This document shows, piece after piece, positions 6,563 to 16,263 of a DNA stretch of 53,330 nucleotides (the stretch's first letter is position 1; each line of letters starts with the position of its first letter). The DNA lies in assembly GCA_036381615.1 (NCBI GenBank), contig DASVCL010000037.1, positions 1 through 53,330 on the forward strand, in the 5' to 3' direction. Position numbers and translations under genes: made by a program. Source of the stretch: CALANV01 sp036381615. GTDB taxonomy: Bacteria; Pseudomonadota; Alphaproteobacteria; CACIAM-22H2. A model generated the notes under the pieces. The model was not told the origin of the DNA. It saw only the letters and a program-made list of their open reading frames with translations, and did no database searches.

Positions 6563-7960
6563 ATGGGGGTTGGTTTACGGCGTCTCTTCCTCTTGAGCAC
6601 GGCTGCCATGATCATGGCGGGTGCGACGGCAGTGCACGGGCAGACGATCGAGGAAGCGCTCGCCGCAGCCTATCGTACGAATCCGCAACTGCTCGCGGAG
6701 CGTGCCCGGCTGCGTGCCCTCGACGAGGGCGTACCCCGTGCGCTGTCAAATTGGCGCCCGACCGTCACGGTCACGGGCGAGGCTGGACGGGCGCACGACT
6801 GGACCCGTCAAGAGGTTGACGACACGACGACGTCCAGGCGTAACTGGCGCTCGCCGGCAACGGCTTCGCTCACGGTACGCCAGCCGCTCTATCGCGGCGG
6901 TCGAACGCTGGCGGAGACCAGCCGGGCCGAGAATCTCGTGCAGCAGGGACGGGCCCAGTTGCAGATCACGGAGCAGAGCGTCCTGCTTGATGCTGCGACG
7001 GCGTACGCAAATCTGCTGCGCGAACAGGCTGTGCTGGATCTCAACATCAACAACGAGCAGGTATTGCAGCGCCAGCTCGACGCCGCGCGGGACCGCTTCC
7101 AGGTCGGCGAGATTACGCGTACCGACGTGTCTCAGGCCGAGGCACGTCTGTCGCGCGCCCGTGCCGACCGGATCCTCGCGGAAGGCAACTTGGCCTCGGC
7201 CCGGGCCAATTTCCTGCGCATCATCGGGCAGGTACCGACCCGTCTCAGCACGCCGCGGCTGCCGCCGAACCTGCCCGCCACCGAGGCCGAGGCGCTGCGG
7301 GCGGCCGTCGGCAACCCTGCCGTGATTGCCGCCCAGTTCTCGGAGCGTGCGGCCCGCGACAGCGTCGATCTGGTCGCTGGTGAGCTGTTGCCGACCGTGA
7401 GCCTGCAGGGTGAGCTGAGCCGGCTCGACGAGGTGCAGGTCCCGGGCCTGGAGCGCGACGTGGCAGAGATCACGGCGGTCGTCTCGATCCCGCTCTACCA
7501 GGCCGGCTCCGTCGAGGCCCGCCTTCGCGAGGCGAAGCATTCGGCGGGCCAGGCGCGCATCCTGGTCGAGGACACGCTCCGTCGTGCCGAGGAGGACATC
7601 ACGCGCGCGTGGGAAGCGCTGACGACCGCCCGCGCAAGCATTGAGGCGTTCCAGAGCCAAATCCGCGCCGCGGAGATCGCCCTCGAGGGTGTGGAGCAGG
7701 AAGCGCGCGTCGGCGCGCGAACGGTGCTCGACGTGCTCGATGCCGAGCAGGAGCTGCTGGATGCCAGGGTGAGCCTCGTTCGCGCCCAACGCGACGAGGT
7801 CGTCGCGGCCTATCAGCTGGCCGCCGCGACCGGGCGTCTCACGGCGCAGGCGCTGTCGCTGCCGGTCGAGATCTATGATCCGACGGCGCACTACAACGCC
7901 ACGCGGGAGCGCTGGACCGGCACCGAGATCCTGACGCCGTACGAGCCCATCGAACGCTGA
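6563..7960 (+). CDS. tolC: TolC family outer-membrane efflux/secretion protein
   Basis: Outer-membrane channel of type I secretion and multidrug efflux systems, 465 residues, within the usual range. A cleavable signal peptide (about 1-27, hydrophobic core LFLLSTAAMIMAGA, ending VHG-Q) is followed by two OEP repeats of about 190 residues each (TIEEALAAAYRTNPQL at the start of the first). Landmarks include YRGGRTLAETSRAENLV, DRFQVGEITRTDVSQAEARL and the second-repeat counterpart GARTVLDVLDAEQELLDARV. No inner-membrane pump or adaptor gene is adjacent, as is usual for the housekeeping TolC locus of this class. Confidence 0.94.
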   Translation: MGVGLRRLFLLSTAAMIMAGATAVHGQTIEEALAAAYRTNPQLLAERARLRALDEGVPRALSNWRPTVTVTGEAGRAHDWTRQEVDDTTTSRRNWRSPATASLTVRQPLYRGGRTLAETSRAENLVQQGRAQLQITEQSVLLDAATAYANLLREQAVLDLNINNEQVLQRQLDAARDRFQVGEITRTDVSQAEARLSRARADRILAEGNLASARANFLRIIGQVPTRLSTPRLPPNLPATEAEALRAAVGNPAVIAAQFSERAARDSVDLVAGELLPTVSLQGELSRLDEVQVPGLERDVAEITAVVSIPLYQAGSVEARLREAKHSAGQARILVEDTLRRAEEDITRAWEALTTARASIEAFQSQIRAAEIALEGVEQEARVGARTVLDVLDAEQELLDARVSLVRAQRDEVVAAYQLAAATGRLTAQALSLPVEIYDPTAHYNATRERWTGTEILTPYEPIER

Positions 7961-8027
7961 AAATGCCAGCATGACATCGTTTTAGGGCTGGCGCTACGGC
8001 CCGCGCTGGCGTAGCTTGGAGAAACCG

Positions 8028-8591
8028 ATGACGGACGCAAAGAACCAACAAGCCGAACCGTCGATGGAGGAAATCCTCGCCTCCATCCGGCGCATCATCT
8101 CCGAAGACGCCGACGCGGGGAAAGGTCCGGCACCGGCCGCCGATTCGGCTGTTGCCGAAGCATCCTCGGCGCCGGCCAACGATCCGCCCAAGGCCGCCGC
8201 GGCAGATGTCCTCGAGTTGACCGAGATGGTCGGCGACGACGGTAAGGTGACCGACCTCAAGTCGCGAGCGAACCCGGAGACTCCGCCCGAGCCGCGGCGG
8301 TCGGAGCCGTCGTCGGTGCAGAGCACCCCGGTCACCGGACTCAGCGAGCAGCTTGTCTCGGAACAGGCGGCGTCGGCAGCGGCGAGCGCGCTTTCGGGGC
8401 TGCGGGCGGTCCGCAGCCGCGAGATTGCGAGCGTGAGGCTGGGCAATGGCGGCGCGACCCTCGAGGAGATCGTCCGCTCGGAGCTGCGTCCGCTGTTGAA
8501 GGCGTGGCTGGATGAGAACCTGCCGTCGGTCGTCGAGCGGATTGTCGAGCGAGAGATCGATCGCATTACACGTCAGGTCGACAGAGCCTGA
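8028..8591 (+). CDS. popZ: PopZ family cell-pole organising protein (DUF2497)
   Basis: PopZ forms polymeric condensates at cell poles that anchor the ParB-bound origin and regulators in alphaproteobacteria. The 187-residue product has the hallmark N-terminal helix EPSMEEILASIRRIISED (9-27), an acidic, Pro/Ala-rich disordered middle, and the conserved C-terminal oligomerisation region (about 135-187, RPLLKAWLDENLPSVVERI then EREIDRITR). The ATG at 8028 is preceded by GGAG; an upstream in-frame TTG at 8016 overlaps that site and is rejected. It sits between tolC and valS, a conserved neighbourhood. An inverted repeat, GCTACG-N11-CGTAGC (7993-8015), lies just upstream of the ribosome-binding site. 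Confidence 0.9.
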   Translation: MTDAKNQQAEPSMEEILASIRRIISEDADAGKGPAPAADSAVAEASSAPANDPPKAAAADVLELTEMVGDDGKVTDLKSRANPETPPEPRRSEPSSVQSTPVTGLSEQLVSEQAASAAASALSGLRAVRSREIASVRLGNGGATLEEIVRSELRPLLKAWLDENLPSVVERIVEREIDRITRQVDRA

Positions 8592-8614
8592 CACGCTGAT
8601 TCCGTTTTCTTGAG

Positions 8615-11317
8615 ATGAGTGACGAGCTGACCCCGCCGGGTACGCTGGAAAAGACGTTTCGCCCCACCGAGATCGAGAGGCGGCAATACGCGCGCTGGGA
8701 GTCGTCCGGTGCGTTCCGGAAGGGTCGGACGTCGGGACAGCCGTTCTGCGTCGTCATCCCGCCCCCGAACGTGACGGGCAGCCTCCACATGGGGCACGCC
8801 CTCAACAACACGCTCCAGGACATCCTGGTCCGCTATCGCCGGATGCGGGGCGACGACGTGCTGTGGCAGCCCGGCACGGACCACGCCGGAATTGCCACGC
8901 AGATGGTCGTCGAGCGGCAGCTTGCGTCGCAGGGCATCGTCCTCGACCGCGGCACGCACACCCCGGACGGCAACGCCAACCGGATCGGCCGCGAGGCTTT
9001 CGTCGAGCGTGTCTGGGCATGGAAGGCGGAGTCGGGCGGCACAATCACACGCCAGCTGCGGCGGCTCGGCGCATCGCTCGACTGGGAGCGCGAGCGGTTC
9101 ACCATGGACGAGGGCCTGTCGGCGGCCGTCCTAAAGGTGTTCGTCGAACTCTACCGCCAGGGATTGATCTACCGCGACAAGCGGCTGGTGAACTGGGACC
9201 CGAAGCTGCATACGGCGATTTCCGATCTCGAGGTCGAGCAGCGCGAGGTGAAGGGCCATCTCTGGCATTTCAAGTACCCGGTGGAGGGCGCGCCGGAGAC
9301 GTACATCACGGTCGCGACGACACGTCCGGAAACGATGCTGGGCGACACGGCCGTTGCCGTCCACCCGGACGATCCGCGCTACAAGCACCTGATCGGTAAG
9401 CACGTCGTTCTGCCGCTGGTCGGACGGCGTATTCCCATCGTCGCCGACACGTATAGCGACCCCGAGAAGGGGACCGGCGCGGTGAAGATCACGCCTGCGC
9501 ACGACTTCAACGACTTCGAAGTCGGGCGGCGCCACGATCTGCCGGCGATCAACGTCTTCACGGCGGATGCGCGCATCAACGACAATGCGCCGGAGGCCTT
9601 CCGCGGCATGGATCGGTTCGAGGCGCGCAAGGCCGTCGTCGCGGCCATGGAAGAGCAGGGGCTGCTCGCCAAGGTGGAAGATCACGTGCACGTGGTGCCG
9701 CACGGGGACCGGTCGGGCGTGCCGATCGAGCCTTGGCTTACCGAGCAGTGGTACGTCAATGCGGCGCGGCTGGCCGAACCGGCGATCAAGGCCGTGGAGG
9801 AAGGGCGCGTCGTCTTCGTGCCGAAGAGCTGGGAGAAAACCTTCTTCCACTGGATGCGCAACATCGAGCCCTGGTGCATTTCGCGCCAGCTTTGGTGGGG
9901 GCACCAAATTCCGGCCTGGTACGGGCCGGACGGCGAGGTCTTCGTCGAGGTCGACGAGGCGGCGGCGCGGGCCGCAGCGCGGGCGCATTACGGCCGGGAC
10001 GTGGAACTGCGTCGCGATCCCGACGTGCTGGATACCTGGTTTTCCTCGGCGCTGTGGCCGTTTTCGACCCTCGGCTGGCCGGAGCAGACGCCTGAGCTGA
10101 GTCGGTACTACCCGACGAGCGTGCTGGTGACCGGGTTCGACATCATCTTCTTCTGGGTTGCCCGGATGATGATGATGGGCCTGCACTTCATGCACGAGGT
10201 GCCGTTCCGCACCGTCTACATTCATGCCCTGGTCCGCGACGCGAAGGGCCAGAAGATGTCGAAGTCCAAGGGTAACATCATCGACCCGCTGGACCTCATC
10301 GACAAGTATGGCGCCGACGCCTTGCGCTTCACCCTGGCGGCACTCGCCGCGCAGGGACGCGACATCAAGCTCGCGGAATCCCGCGTCGAGGGGTATCGGA
10401 ACTTCGCGACCAAGCTGTGGAACGCCGCACGCTACGCGCAGATGAACGGCTGTACGATTCCGGCCGGGTTCAACCCCTCGCAGGCAGAGCTGCCCGTCAA
10501 CAGGTGGATTCTCGGCGAGCTTGCGTCCGCGGCGGCGGACACCTCGGCCGCGCTCGACGACTACCGGTTCAACGACGCGGCGAATGCGCTGTATCATTTC
10601 ACCTGGGGAACGTTCTGCGACTGGTATCTTGAATTCACGAAGCCGATCCTCAACGGCAGCGACGCGGCAGCGCAGGGCGAGACGCGGGCAGTCACCGCGT
10701 TCGTGCTTCGGGAAATCCTGAAGCTGCTCCATCCGTTCATGCCGTTCATCACCGAGGAGATCTGGGAGAAGCTCGGCTTCGGTGACGGCACGCTCCTGAT
10801 CGTAGCGGATTGGCCGCGGGCTTCTGCGCAAGGCGACGCGGCGGCGAAGGCGGAACTCGACTGGGTCGTGCGGGTCATCTCGGAGATCCGGGCCCTGCGC
10901 GCCGAGATGAACGTGCCGGCGGCAGCGCGTCTGGTGCTGGGTTACAAGGACGCAAGCCCCGAGGCCGTGGCCCGGCTCAGCAAGCACCAGGATGTCATCC
11001 GGACGATGGCCCGGCTCGATCGCATCGAGGCGGACCAAGGGACGGCGCGCGGCGCGGTCCAGATCGTCGTGCCGGATGCCACGCTCGTCCTGCCGCTTGC
11101 CGGCATCATCGACGTCGCGGCGGAGCGGAGCCGGCTCAGCAAGGAAATCGACAAGCTCGCGTCCGAGATCGACAAGATCGACAAGAAGCTGGCCAACCCC
11201 GGCTTCCTCGCCAAGGCCGACCCTGAAGTCGTCGAGGACCAGCGCGAACGGCGCGCCGAGGCCGAAGCGGCGCGCGCGCGGCTCGTCACGGCACTCGATC
11301 GCCTGGGCGCGTTCTGA
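8615..11317 (+). CDS. valS: valyl-tRNA synthetase
   Basis: Class I aminoacyl-tRNA synthetase charging tRNA-Val with valine, with an editing domain against threonine. The 900-residue protein shows the HIGH-type motif HMGH at 58-61 (PPNVTGSLHMGHAL), the CP1 editing region with TTRPETMLGDTAVAVHPDD, KMSKS at 547-551 (GQKMSKSKGN), the anticodon-binding domain (FMPFITEEIWEKL), and a C-terminal coiled coil (about 830-895, lysine and glutamate rich) typical of ValS. The start is ATG at 8615, 23 bases after popZ. Confidence 0.98.
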   Translation: MSDELTPPGTLEKTFRPTEIERRQYARWESSGAFRKGRTSGQPFCVVIPPPNVTGSLHMGHALNNTLQDILVRYRRMRGDDVLWQPGTDHAGIATQMVVERQLASQGIVLDRGTHTPDGNANRIGREAFVERVWAWKAESGGTITRQLRRLGASLDWERERFTMDEGLSAAVLKVFVELYRQGLIYRDKRLVNWDPKLHTAISDLEVEQREVKGHLWHFKYPVEGAPETYITVATTRPETMLGDTAVAVHPDDPRYKHLIGKHVVLPLVGRRIPIVADTYSDPEKGTGAVKITPAHDFNDFEVGRRHDLPAINVFTADARINDNAPEAFRGMDRFEARKAVVAAMEEQGLLAKVEDHVHVVPHGDRSGVPIEPWLTEQWYVNAARLAEPAIKAVEEGRVVFVPKSWEKTFFHWMRNIEPWCISRQLWWGHQIPAWYGPDGEVFVEVDEAAARAAARAHYGRDVELRRDPDVLDTWFSSALWPFSTLGWPEQTPELSRYYPTSVLVTGFDIIFFWVARMMMMGLHFMHEVPFRTVYIHALVRDAKGQKMSKSKGNIIDPLDLIDKYGADALRFTLAALAAQGRDIKLAESRVEGYRNFATKLWNAARYAQMNGCTIPAGFNPSQAELPVNRWILGELASAAADTSAALDDYRFNDAANALYHFTWGTFCDWYLEFTKPILNGSDAAAQGETRAVTAFVLREILKLLHPFMPFITEEIWEKLGFGDGTLLIVADWPRASAQGDAAAKAELDWVVRVISEIRALRAEMNVPAAARLVLGYKDASPEAVARLSKHQDVIRTMARLDRIEADQGTARGAVQIVVPDATLVLPLAGIIDVAAERSRLSKEIDKLASEIDKIDKKLANPGFLAKADPEVVEDQRERRAEAEAARARLVTALDRLGAF

Positions 11318-11321
11318 CCGG

Positions 11322-11747
11322 ATGAGCCTGACGGACCTGAGTCCGGATGATCTGGCGCTGATCGAAGCGGCGCGCGACCTGATCCGTCGGCGCTACAAGG
11401 AGAATCGGCATCATATCGGTGCGGCGCTGCGCACGCGCAGCGGCAAGATTCATACCGGGCTGCATCTCGATACTTATGTCGGCCGCGCCTCGGTCTGTGC
11501 CGAGGCGGTAGCGGTCGGCAAGGCGCTGGCGGAAGGCGACGCGGATATCGCCTGCATCGTCTCGGTCCGACATCCGCGTCCGCGCGAGCCGAATCGGAGC
11601 ATCCAGGTCGTCTCGCCGTGCGGCATCTGCCGCGAGATGCTGGCCGACTTCGCCCCCGACTGCAGCGTCATCGTGCCGCTGAACGGCGGGCTCGTCCGGG
11701 TGGCCGCGCCCGATCTTCTGCCCAACAAGTATTTCCGGCAGCCCTAG
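11322..11747 (+). CDS. cytidine deaminase-like zinc enzyme
   Basis: A small deaminase of 141 residues with the zinc-site signature of the cytidine deaminase superfamily: Cys59-Ala-Glu61 (ASVCAEAVAVG) and Pro-Cys100-x-x-Cys103 (SPCGICREML). Cys, Glu, Cys and Cys are all present, so the protein should be catalytically competent. The sequence resembles the blasticidin-S deaminase/cytidine deaminase branch more than classical Cdd, so the substrate may be a free nucleoside or a modified one; that is inference. It starts 4 bases after valS and is probably cotranscribed. A short perfect stem (TAGGGG with CCCCTA, 11745-11764) covers the stop codon but lacks a T run. Confidence 0.85.
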   Translation: MSLTDLSPDDLALIEAARDLIRRRYKENRHHIGAALRTRSGKIHTGLHLDTYVGRASVCAEAVAVGKALAEGDADIACIVSVRHPRPREPNRSIQVVSPCGICREMLADFAPDCSVIVPLNGGLVRVAAPDLLPNKYFRQP

Positions 11748-11837
11748 GGGAGGTCCGCCCCCTATCCAACCGCCGCCGCAACCGGTATGGTGCGGTGGTA
11801 TTTTCGTTCCTTTATGCTGCCAGTCAGGGAAACGCCT

Positions 11838-13562
11838 ATGCCGGTCACGAATTTCGACAAATCGAGGCTCCCGAGCCGCCACACGACCGTCGGTCCCACC
11901 AGCGCACCGCATCGCTCGATGCTCTACGCAATGGGCTTGACCGAACAGCAGATCGCGCAGCCGCTCGTCGGCGTCGTGACGACCTGGAACGAAGCTGCGC
12001 CCTGCAACATCACGCTGTCGCGTCAGGCGCAGGCCGTGAAGAAGGGGGTGGCGGCCGCGGGCGGTACGCCGCGCGAATTCACCACCATCACGGTGACCGA
12101 CGGCATCGCCATGGGGCATCAGGGCATGAAGGCGTCGCTGGTCAGCCGCGAGGTGATCGCCGACTCCGTCGAGCTTACGGTGCGGGGGCACTGCTACGAC
12201 GCGCTGGTCGGACTTGCGGGCTGCGACAAAACGCTGCCGGGACTGATGATGGCGATGGTGCGCCTCAACGTTCCGTCGATCTTCATCTATGGCGGCACGA
12301 TTCTCCCGGGCAAGTTTCACGGCAAGGACGTCACGATCGTCGACGTGTTCGAAGGCGTCGGCGCGCATGCGGCGGGCCGGATGAATGATTCCGATCTCAA
12401 GGAGCTCGAGCAGGCAGCGTTGCCGACCGGCGGGTCCTGCGGCGGCCAATACACGGCCAACACGATGGCCTGCGTCTCCGAGGCGCTCGGGCTCGCACTG
12501 CCGGGGTCAGCCGGAACGCCGGCGCCGTTCGAGAGCCGCGACCGTTTCTGCGAGATGAGCGGCGAGGCGGTCATGGAGCTGGTGAAGCTCGGGATCAGGC
12601 CGCGCGACATCGTCACGCGCAAATCGCTTGAGAATGCGGCGGTGGTCGTCGCCGCCACCGGCGGCTCGACGAATGCGGCTTTGCATCTTCCGGCGATCGC
12701 CAACGAGGCCGGCATCGATTTCGACCTGATGACGGTTGCGGAAATCATGCGGCGGACGCCATACATCGCCGACCTGATGCCGGGCGGCAAATACACCGCC
12801 TTCGATCTCTACAGCGTCGGCGGCGTCCCGGTCGTGATGCGCGAGCTTCTCGATGCCGGGCTGCTGCACGGCGACTGCATCACCGTTACCGGCAAGACGC
12901 TTGCCGAAAATCTCAAGGACGTGAAGTTCCCCGAAAATCAGAAAGTCGTCTATCGGGTGTCGAACCCGATCTCGAAGACCGGCGGCGTCGTGGGACTTCA
13001 GGGCAATCTGGCGCCCGAGGGCGCAATCGTGAAGATTGCGGGCCTCAAGAAGCTTCAGTTCCGCGGTCCGGCGCGGTGCTTCGATCGCGAGGAGGATGCG
13101 CTGGCGGCGGTGCTCAAGCGTGAAATCAAGGACGGCGAAGTCGTCGTCATCCGCTACGAGGGGCCAAAGGGCGGCCCCGGCATGCGGGAGATGCTCTCGA
13201 CGACGGCGGCGATTTACGGCCAGGGCAAGGGTGAGTCGATTGCGCTCATTACCGACGGCCGCTTCTCGGGCGGCACGCGCGGGTTCTGCATCGGCCATGT
13301 CGGACCCGAAGCGGCGGTGGGGGGCCCCATCGCACTGCTGAAGGATGGCGACATGATCGTGATCGACGCGGAGAAAGGCACGCTCGACGTGGAGCTGAGC
13401 GAGGCCGAGTTGGCGGAACGCCGCAAGGCCTGGCGGCCGCGCGAGCACGAGTTCCAGTCCGGCACGCTGTGGAAATACGCCCAGACGGTCGGGCCTGCGG
13501 CCAAGGGCGCGGTCACGCATCCCGGCGCCAAGGCCGAGACCCACGTCTACGCCGACATCTAG
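11838..13562 (+). CDS. ilvD: dihydroxy-acid dehydratase
   Basis: Fe-S dehydratase converting 2,3-dihydroxy-isovalerate and its homologue to 2-keto acids in valine, leucine and isoleucine synthesis; cytosolic. The 574-residue product carries the cluster cysteines Cys56 (EAAPCNITL), Cys129 (LAGCDKTLPG) and Cys201 (TGGSCGGQYTANTM), and C-terminal landmarks DGRFSGGTRGFCIGHVGPEA. Length is close to the family norm. The chosen ATG is preceded by AGGGA at seven bases; an in-frame ATG at 11787 would add 17 residues not seen in the family. It is separated from the deaminase gene by 90 bases, so it may have its own promoter, but I see no clear -35/-10 pair. Confidence 0.97.
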   Translation: MPVTNFDKSRLPSRHTTVGPTSAPHRSMLYAMGLTEQQIAQPLVGVVTTWNEAAPCNITLSRQAQAVKKGVAAAGGTPREFTTITVTDGIAMGHQGMKASLVSREVIADSVELTVRGHCYDALVGLAGCDKTLPGLMMAMVRLNVPSIFIYGGTILPGKFHGKDVTIVDVFEGVGAHAAGRMNDSDLKELEQAALPTGGSCGGQYTANTMACVSEALGLALPGSAGTPAPFESRDRFCEMSGEAVMELVKLGIRPRDIVTRKSLENAAVVVAATGGSTNAALHLPAIANEAGIDFDLMTVAEIMRRTPYIADLMPGGKYTAFDLYSVGGVPVVMRELLDAGLLHGDCITVTGKTLAENLKDVKFPENQKVVYRVSNPISKTGGVVGLQGNLAPEGAIVKIAGLKKLQFRGPARCFDREEDALAAVLKREIKDGEVVVIRYEGPKGGPGMREMLSTTAAIYGQGKGESIALITDGRFSGGTRGFCIGHVGPEAAVGGPIALLKDGDMIVIDAEKGTLDVELSEAELAERRKAWRPREHEFQSGTLWKYAQTVGPAAKGAVTHPGAKAETHVYADI

Positions 13563-13587
13563 GACGCGGCGGGTCTGGGTTCGCGGT

Positions 13588-14817
13588 TCAGTCGCCCGGC
13601 GCCGGCTGCAGCGCCGACGCCGGGCGGCGCATGTTGAGCACGGTCACGATCGAAAGGGCCAGCGTGCCGACGACGACCAAATACAGCGCGCGTGGCAGGT
13701 TGTGGTCGAGCAGCCAACCGAACAGGAACGGCGTCAGCGCCGAACCGAGATCGAGTCCCGAATAGACGAAGCCATAGACCTTTCCCGAGGCACCCGCCGG
13801 CGTTGACTGACGGACCAGCATGTCGCGGGACGGAAGCGTGATGCCCATCGCGAAGCCGGCGAGCGATATCACCGCAAGGACCGCAATGGCCGGAATGGCG
13901 CCGGTGGCGATGATTCCAACTGCAATGGCCGCCACGAGGATACCGACGACGGCGACCAGATGGTGGCGGTTCGTGCGATCGGCGAGCACACTGCCGACCA
14001 GGATGCCAACCGACCCCCCGAGAAGAAAGCCGGTGAGCGACGTCGCCGCAACGTCGAGGGAGGTGTCATAGAGCTTGATCATCGCCGGGATCGCGAAGGT
14101 TTGCAGCCCGACGAGCGACATGGCCAGCAACGTGAAATAGGCGAAGCAGGTCAGGATCGGCAGGGCCATGAACAACCGGAGACTTTCGCCGATGGTCGGA
14201 GTGCCGAGCGAGCGATCCGTCCGCGCCGGACGATGGGCAACCGTAAGTTCGATCCGCAATGCCATGAACGCAACCGCGGCGAGGCCGACGCAACCGAGAA
14301 TGATGAGCGCCGAGCGCCAGCCGAACGTCGTCGCGAGCCCCACCGTCGCGATGGGGGCCAGGGCCCAACCGATGTTGCCGGCGATCGAGTGCGCGCCATA
14401 GGCGCGGCCGAGCCAACCCTTGGTGATCGACGCGTTGAGGATCGCGAAATCAGCCGGATGGAAGACGCTGTTGCCGATGCCCGCGAGCGCGGCTAGCGGA
14501 AACAGCAGCCAGAAGGTCGGACTCAGGCCTATGAGCGCGACGACGAGCGCGAACAGCGCCAGCCCGACGAGCAGGATCCTGCGCGCACCATAGCGATCGA
14601 CGAGAAATCCGGCGCCGGTCTGCGCCACCCCCGAGACGGTATAGAAGACCATCATCATCAGACCGAGGGTGGCGTAGCTGACGTCGAATTCCTTGTGCAG
14701 AAATGGGAACAGAGGCGGCAGTACGAGCTGGAAAAAGTGGCTCAGGCCGTGCGCAACGCTGACCAGACCGATGATCCAGGCGTCGTGACGGGAAAGGGTT
14801 GTCGTTGCGGAGGCCAT
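13588..14817 (-). CDS. major facilitator superfamily transporter
   Basis: Inner-membrane transporter of 409 residues with about 12 hydrophobic helices. The loop after helix 2 reads GFLVDRYGARRILL, matching the MFS G-x-x-x-D-R-x-G-R-R signature, and a weaker copy occurs at the matching place in the C-terminal half (GSVLADRTNRHHLV). The N-terminal pattern (AHGLSHFFQLVLPPLFPFL, about 22-40) resembles the fosmidomycin-resistance-like branch of the superfamily, but the substrate cannot be assigned. It converges on ilvD with 25 bases between stops. Upstream (14840-14860) is an AT-rich patch containing TAGAAT, a possible -10 without a good -35. Confidence 0.9.
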   Translation of the reverse strand: MASATTTLSRHDAWIIGLVSVAHGLSHFFQLVLPPLFPFLHKEFDVSYATLGLMMMVFYTVSGVAQTGAGFLVDRYGARRILLVGLALFALVVALIGLSPTFWLLFPLAALAGIGNSVFHPADFAILNASITKGWLGRAYGAHSIAGNIGWALAPIATVGLATTFGWRSALIILGCVGLAAVAFMALRIELTVAHRPARTDRSLGTPTIGESLRLFMALPILTCFAYFTLLAMSLVGLQTFAIPAMIKLYDTSLDVAATSLTGFLLGGSVGILVGSVLADRTNRHHLVAVVGILVAAIAVGIIATGAIPAIAVLAVISLAGFAMGITLPSRDMLVRQSTPAGASGKVYGFVYSGLDLGSALTPFLFGWLLDHNLPRALYLVVVGTLALSIVTVLNMRRPASALQPAPGD

Positions 14818-14931
14818 GCGCTACCCGGCAGGATTGCAGATTAAAATAATTCTAGCACGGATCATCGGGCAAAGGCTTGTCGATCCCGGAAGGGGGTTAT
14901 GCGCGGTCGTCAGGGCAAGTCGCGGCGCGAT

Positions 14932-16257
14932 CTAGCGGCCGCTGCCGGTGATGAGACGGGCACCGCGTTGAAAAGTGAAATAATTCCACACCCAATTCAA
15001 CGCGACGACCAAGCGGTTGCGAAAGCCGATCAGGAAGTAGATGTGCGCGATCGACCAGACGAGCCAGGCGAGAAAGCCGCCGAGGTGGAACCGACCGAAC
15101 TCGATCACCGCCGCCTTCCGACCGATCGTCGCGAGGTTTCCGTAATGCCGATAGCGGAACGGCTCGATGTCGTGTCGTGCGGCGAGGCGCGCCCGGATGA
15201 GACGGCCGACATAGCGCCCCTGCTGCTTTGCGACCGCCGCAGTTCCCGGCAGCGGCTTGCCTGAGTGGTCGAGCGCGAGCGCAGTGTCGCCGATCGCGAA
15301 GATTTCCGGATGCCCCGGCACGGAAAGGTCCGGGGCAACCTTGATGCGGCCGGCGCGGTCCCGCTCGGCCGCGATCCATTTGCCGGCCGGCGAGGCAGCG
15401 ACGCCGGCCGCCCAGATGACCGTACGCGATTCGATGCGCTCGCCGGCCGTAACGACACCGTTTGCGTCAACGGCCGTAACGGTCGTATTGACACGGACCT
15501 CGACGCCAAGGTGCTCGAGGTACCATTGCGCCCGCGCGGACAAGCCCTCCGAGAAGGTCGGCAATATCCGCGGTCCGGCCTCAATCAGCACGATACGGGC
15601 CGAGCGCGGATCGATGTTGTGGAAATCCGCTGCGAGCGCGCGCTTGGCAAGTTCCACGATGGCGCCGGCAAGCTCGACGCCCGTCGGGCCACCGCCGACG
15701 ACGATCAGCGTCATGTTGCGACGTCGCTCGACCGGGTCGCGTTCGTACTCGGCGCGTTCGAAAGCGAGGAGGATCCGGCGACGGATCTCAATGGCGTCCT
15801 CGATTTCTTTCAGGCCGGGCGCGAAGGGTTCCCAATCGTCACGGCCGAAATAGGCGTGGCGGGCGCCGGTCGCGAGGACGAGGCAATCGTAACGAATGCG
15901 CCGTCCGTCAACGATGAGCTCGCGCGCCGGCAGGTCGACGCCTTTCGCCTTGCCGAGCAGAACGGTCACGTTTGGGCGGCCGCCGACAATGGCCCGGATC
16001 GGCGCCGCGATGTCGGCCGGTGACAGTGCCGCCGTGGCGACCTGGTAGAGCAGGGGTTGGAACAAGTGATAGTTGTGCCGGTCGACCAGGACGACATCGA
16101 CCGGTGCGCCTGCCAATTCCTTCGCGGTCCAAAGGCCGCCGAAGCCTGCTCCGACGATGACAACGCGTGGCTTCGCGGCGGACGGCGGGGCGTCTCTTTG
16201 CTGTCCGTCGCGCATCGCACGAGTATACGTCGGCGGCGTGGCGGTGTTCCGCGCCAT
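14932..16257 (-). CDS. ndh: type II NADH dehydrogenase (NAD(P)/FAD-dependent oxidoreductase)
   Basis: Single-subunit NADH:quinone oxidoreductase at the inner membrane, non-proton-pumping. Of 441 residues, the FAD Rossmann motif VVIVGAGFGG lies at about 32-41, the family signature RHNYHLFQPLLYQVATA follows, and the NADH Rossmann motif LIVVGGGPTGVELAG lies near 183-197. FAIGDTA and the hydrophobic C-terminus (FLAWLVWSIAHIYFLIGF) fit membrane association. It starts 6 bases after the pentapeptide-repeat gene, so the two form one transcript. An alternative ATG at 16215 would shorten the non-conserved N-terminus by 14 residues. Confidence 0.92.
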   Translation of the reverse strand: MARNTATPPTYTRAMRDGQQRDAPPSAAKPRVVIVGAGFGGLWTAKELAGAPVDVVLVDRHNYHLFQPLLYQVATAALSPADIAAPIRAIVGGRPNVTVLLGKAKGVDLPARELIVDGRRIRYDCLVLATGARHAYFGRDDWEPFAPGLKEIEDAIEIRRRILLAFERAEYERDPVERRRNMTLIVVGGGPTGVELAGAIVELAKRALAADFHNIDPRSARIVLIEAGPRILPTFSEGLSARAQWYLEHLGVEVRVNTTVTAVDANGVVTAGERIESRTVIWAAGVAASPAGKWIAAERDRAGRIKVAPDLSVPGHPEIFAIGDTALALDHSGKPLPGTAAVAKQQGRYVGRLIRARLAARHDIEPFRYRHYGNLATIGRKAAVIEFGRFHLGGFLAWLVWSIAHIYFLIGFRNRLVVALNWVWNYFTFQRGARLITGSGR

Positions 16258-16263
16258 CCGGCA

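Noticed and set aside
4962..8015. 12-base word CGCTGGCGTAGC occurring at 4962-4973 (minus) and 8004-8015 (plus) as a dispersed repeat
   Set aside because: Chance 12-base matches are expected many times in 53 kb of biased composition; no further copies or flanking similarity were seen.
9131..11038. 635-codon minus-strand open frame inside valS
   Set aside because: Arg/His/Val-rich translation typical of a shadow of a high-GC gene; valS is certain on the other strand.
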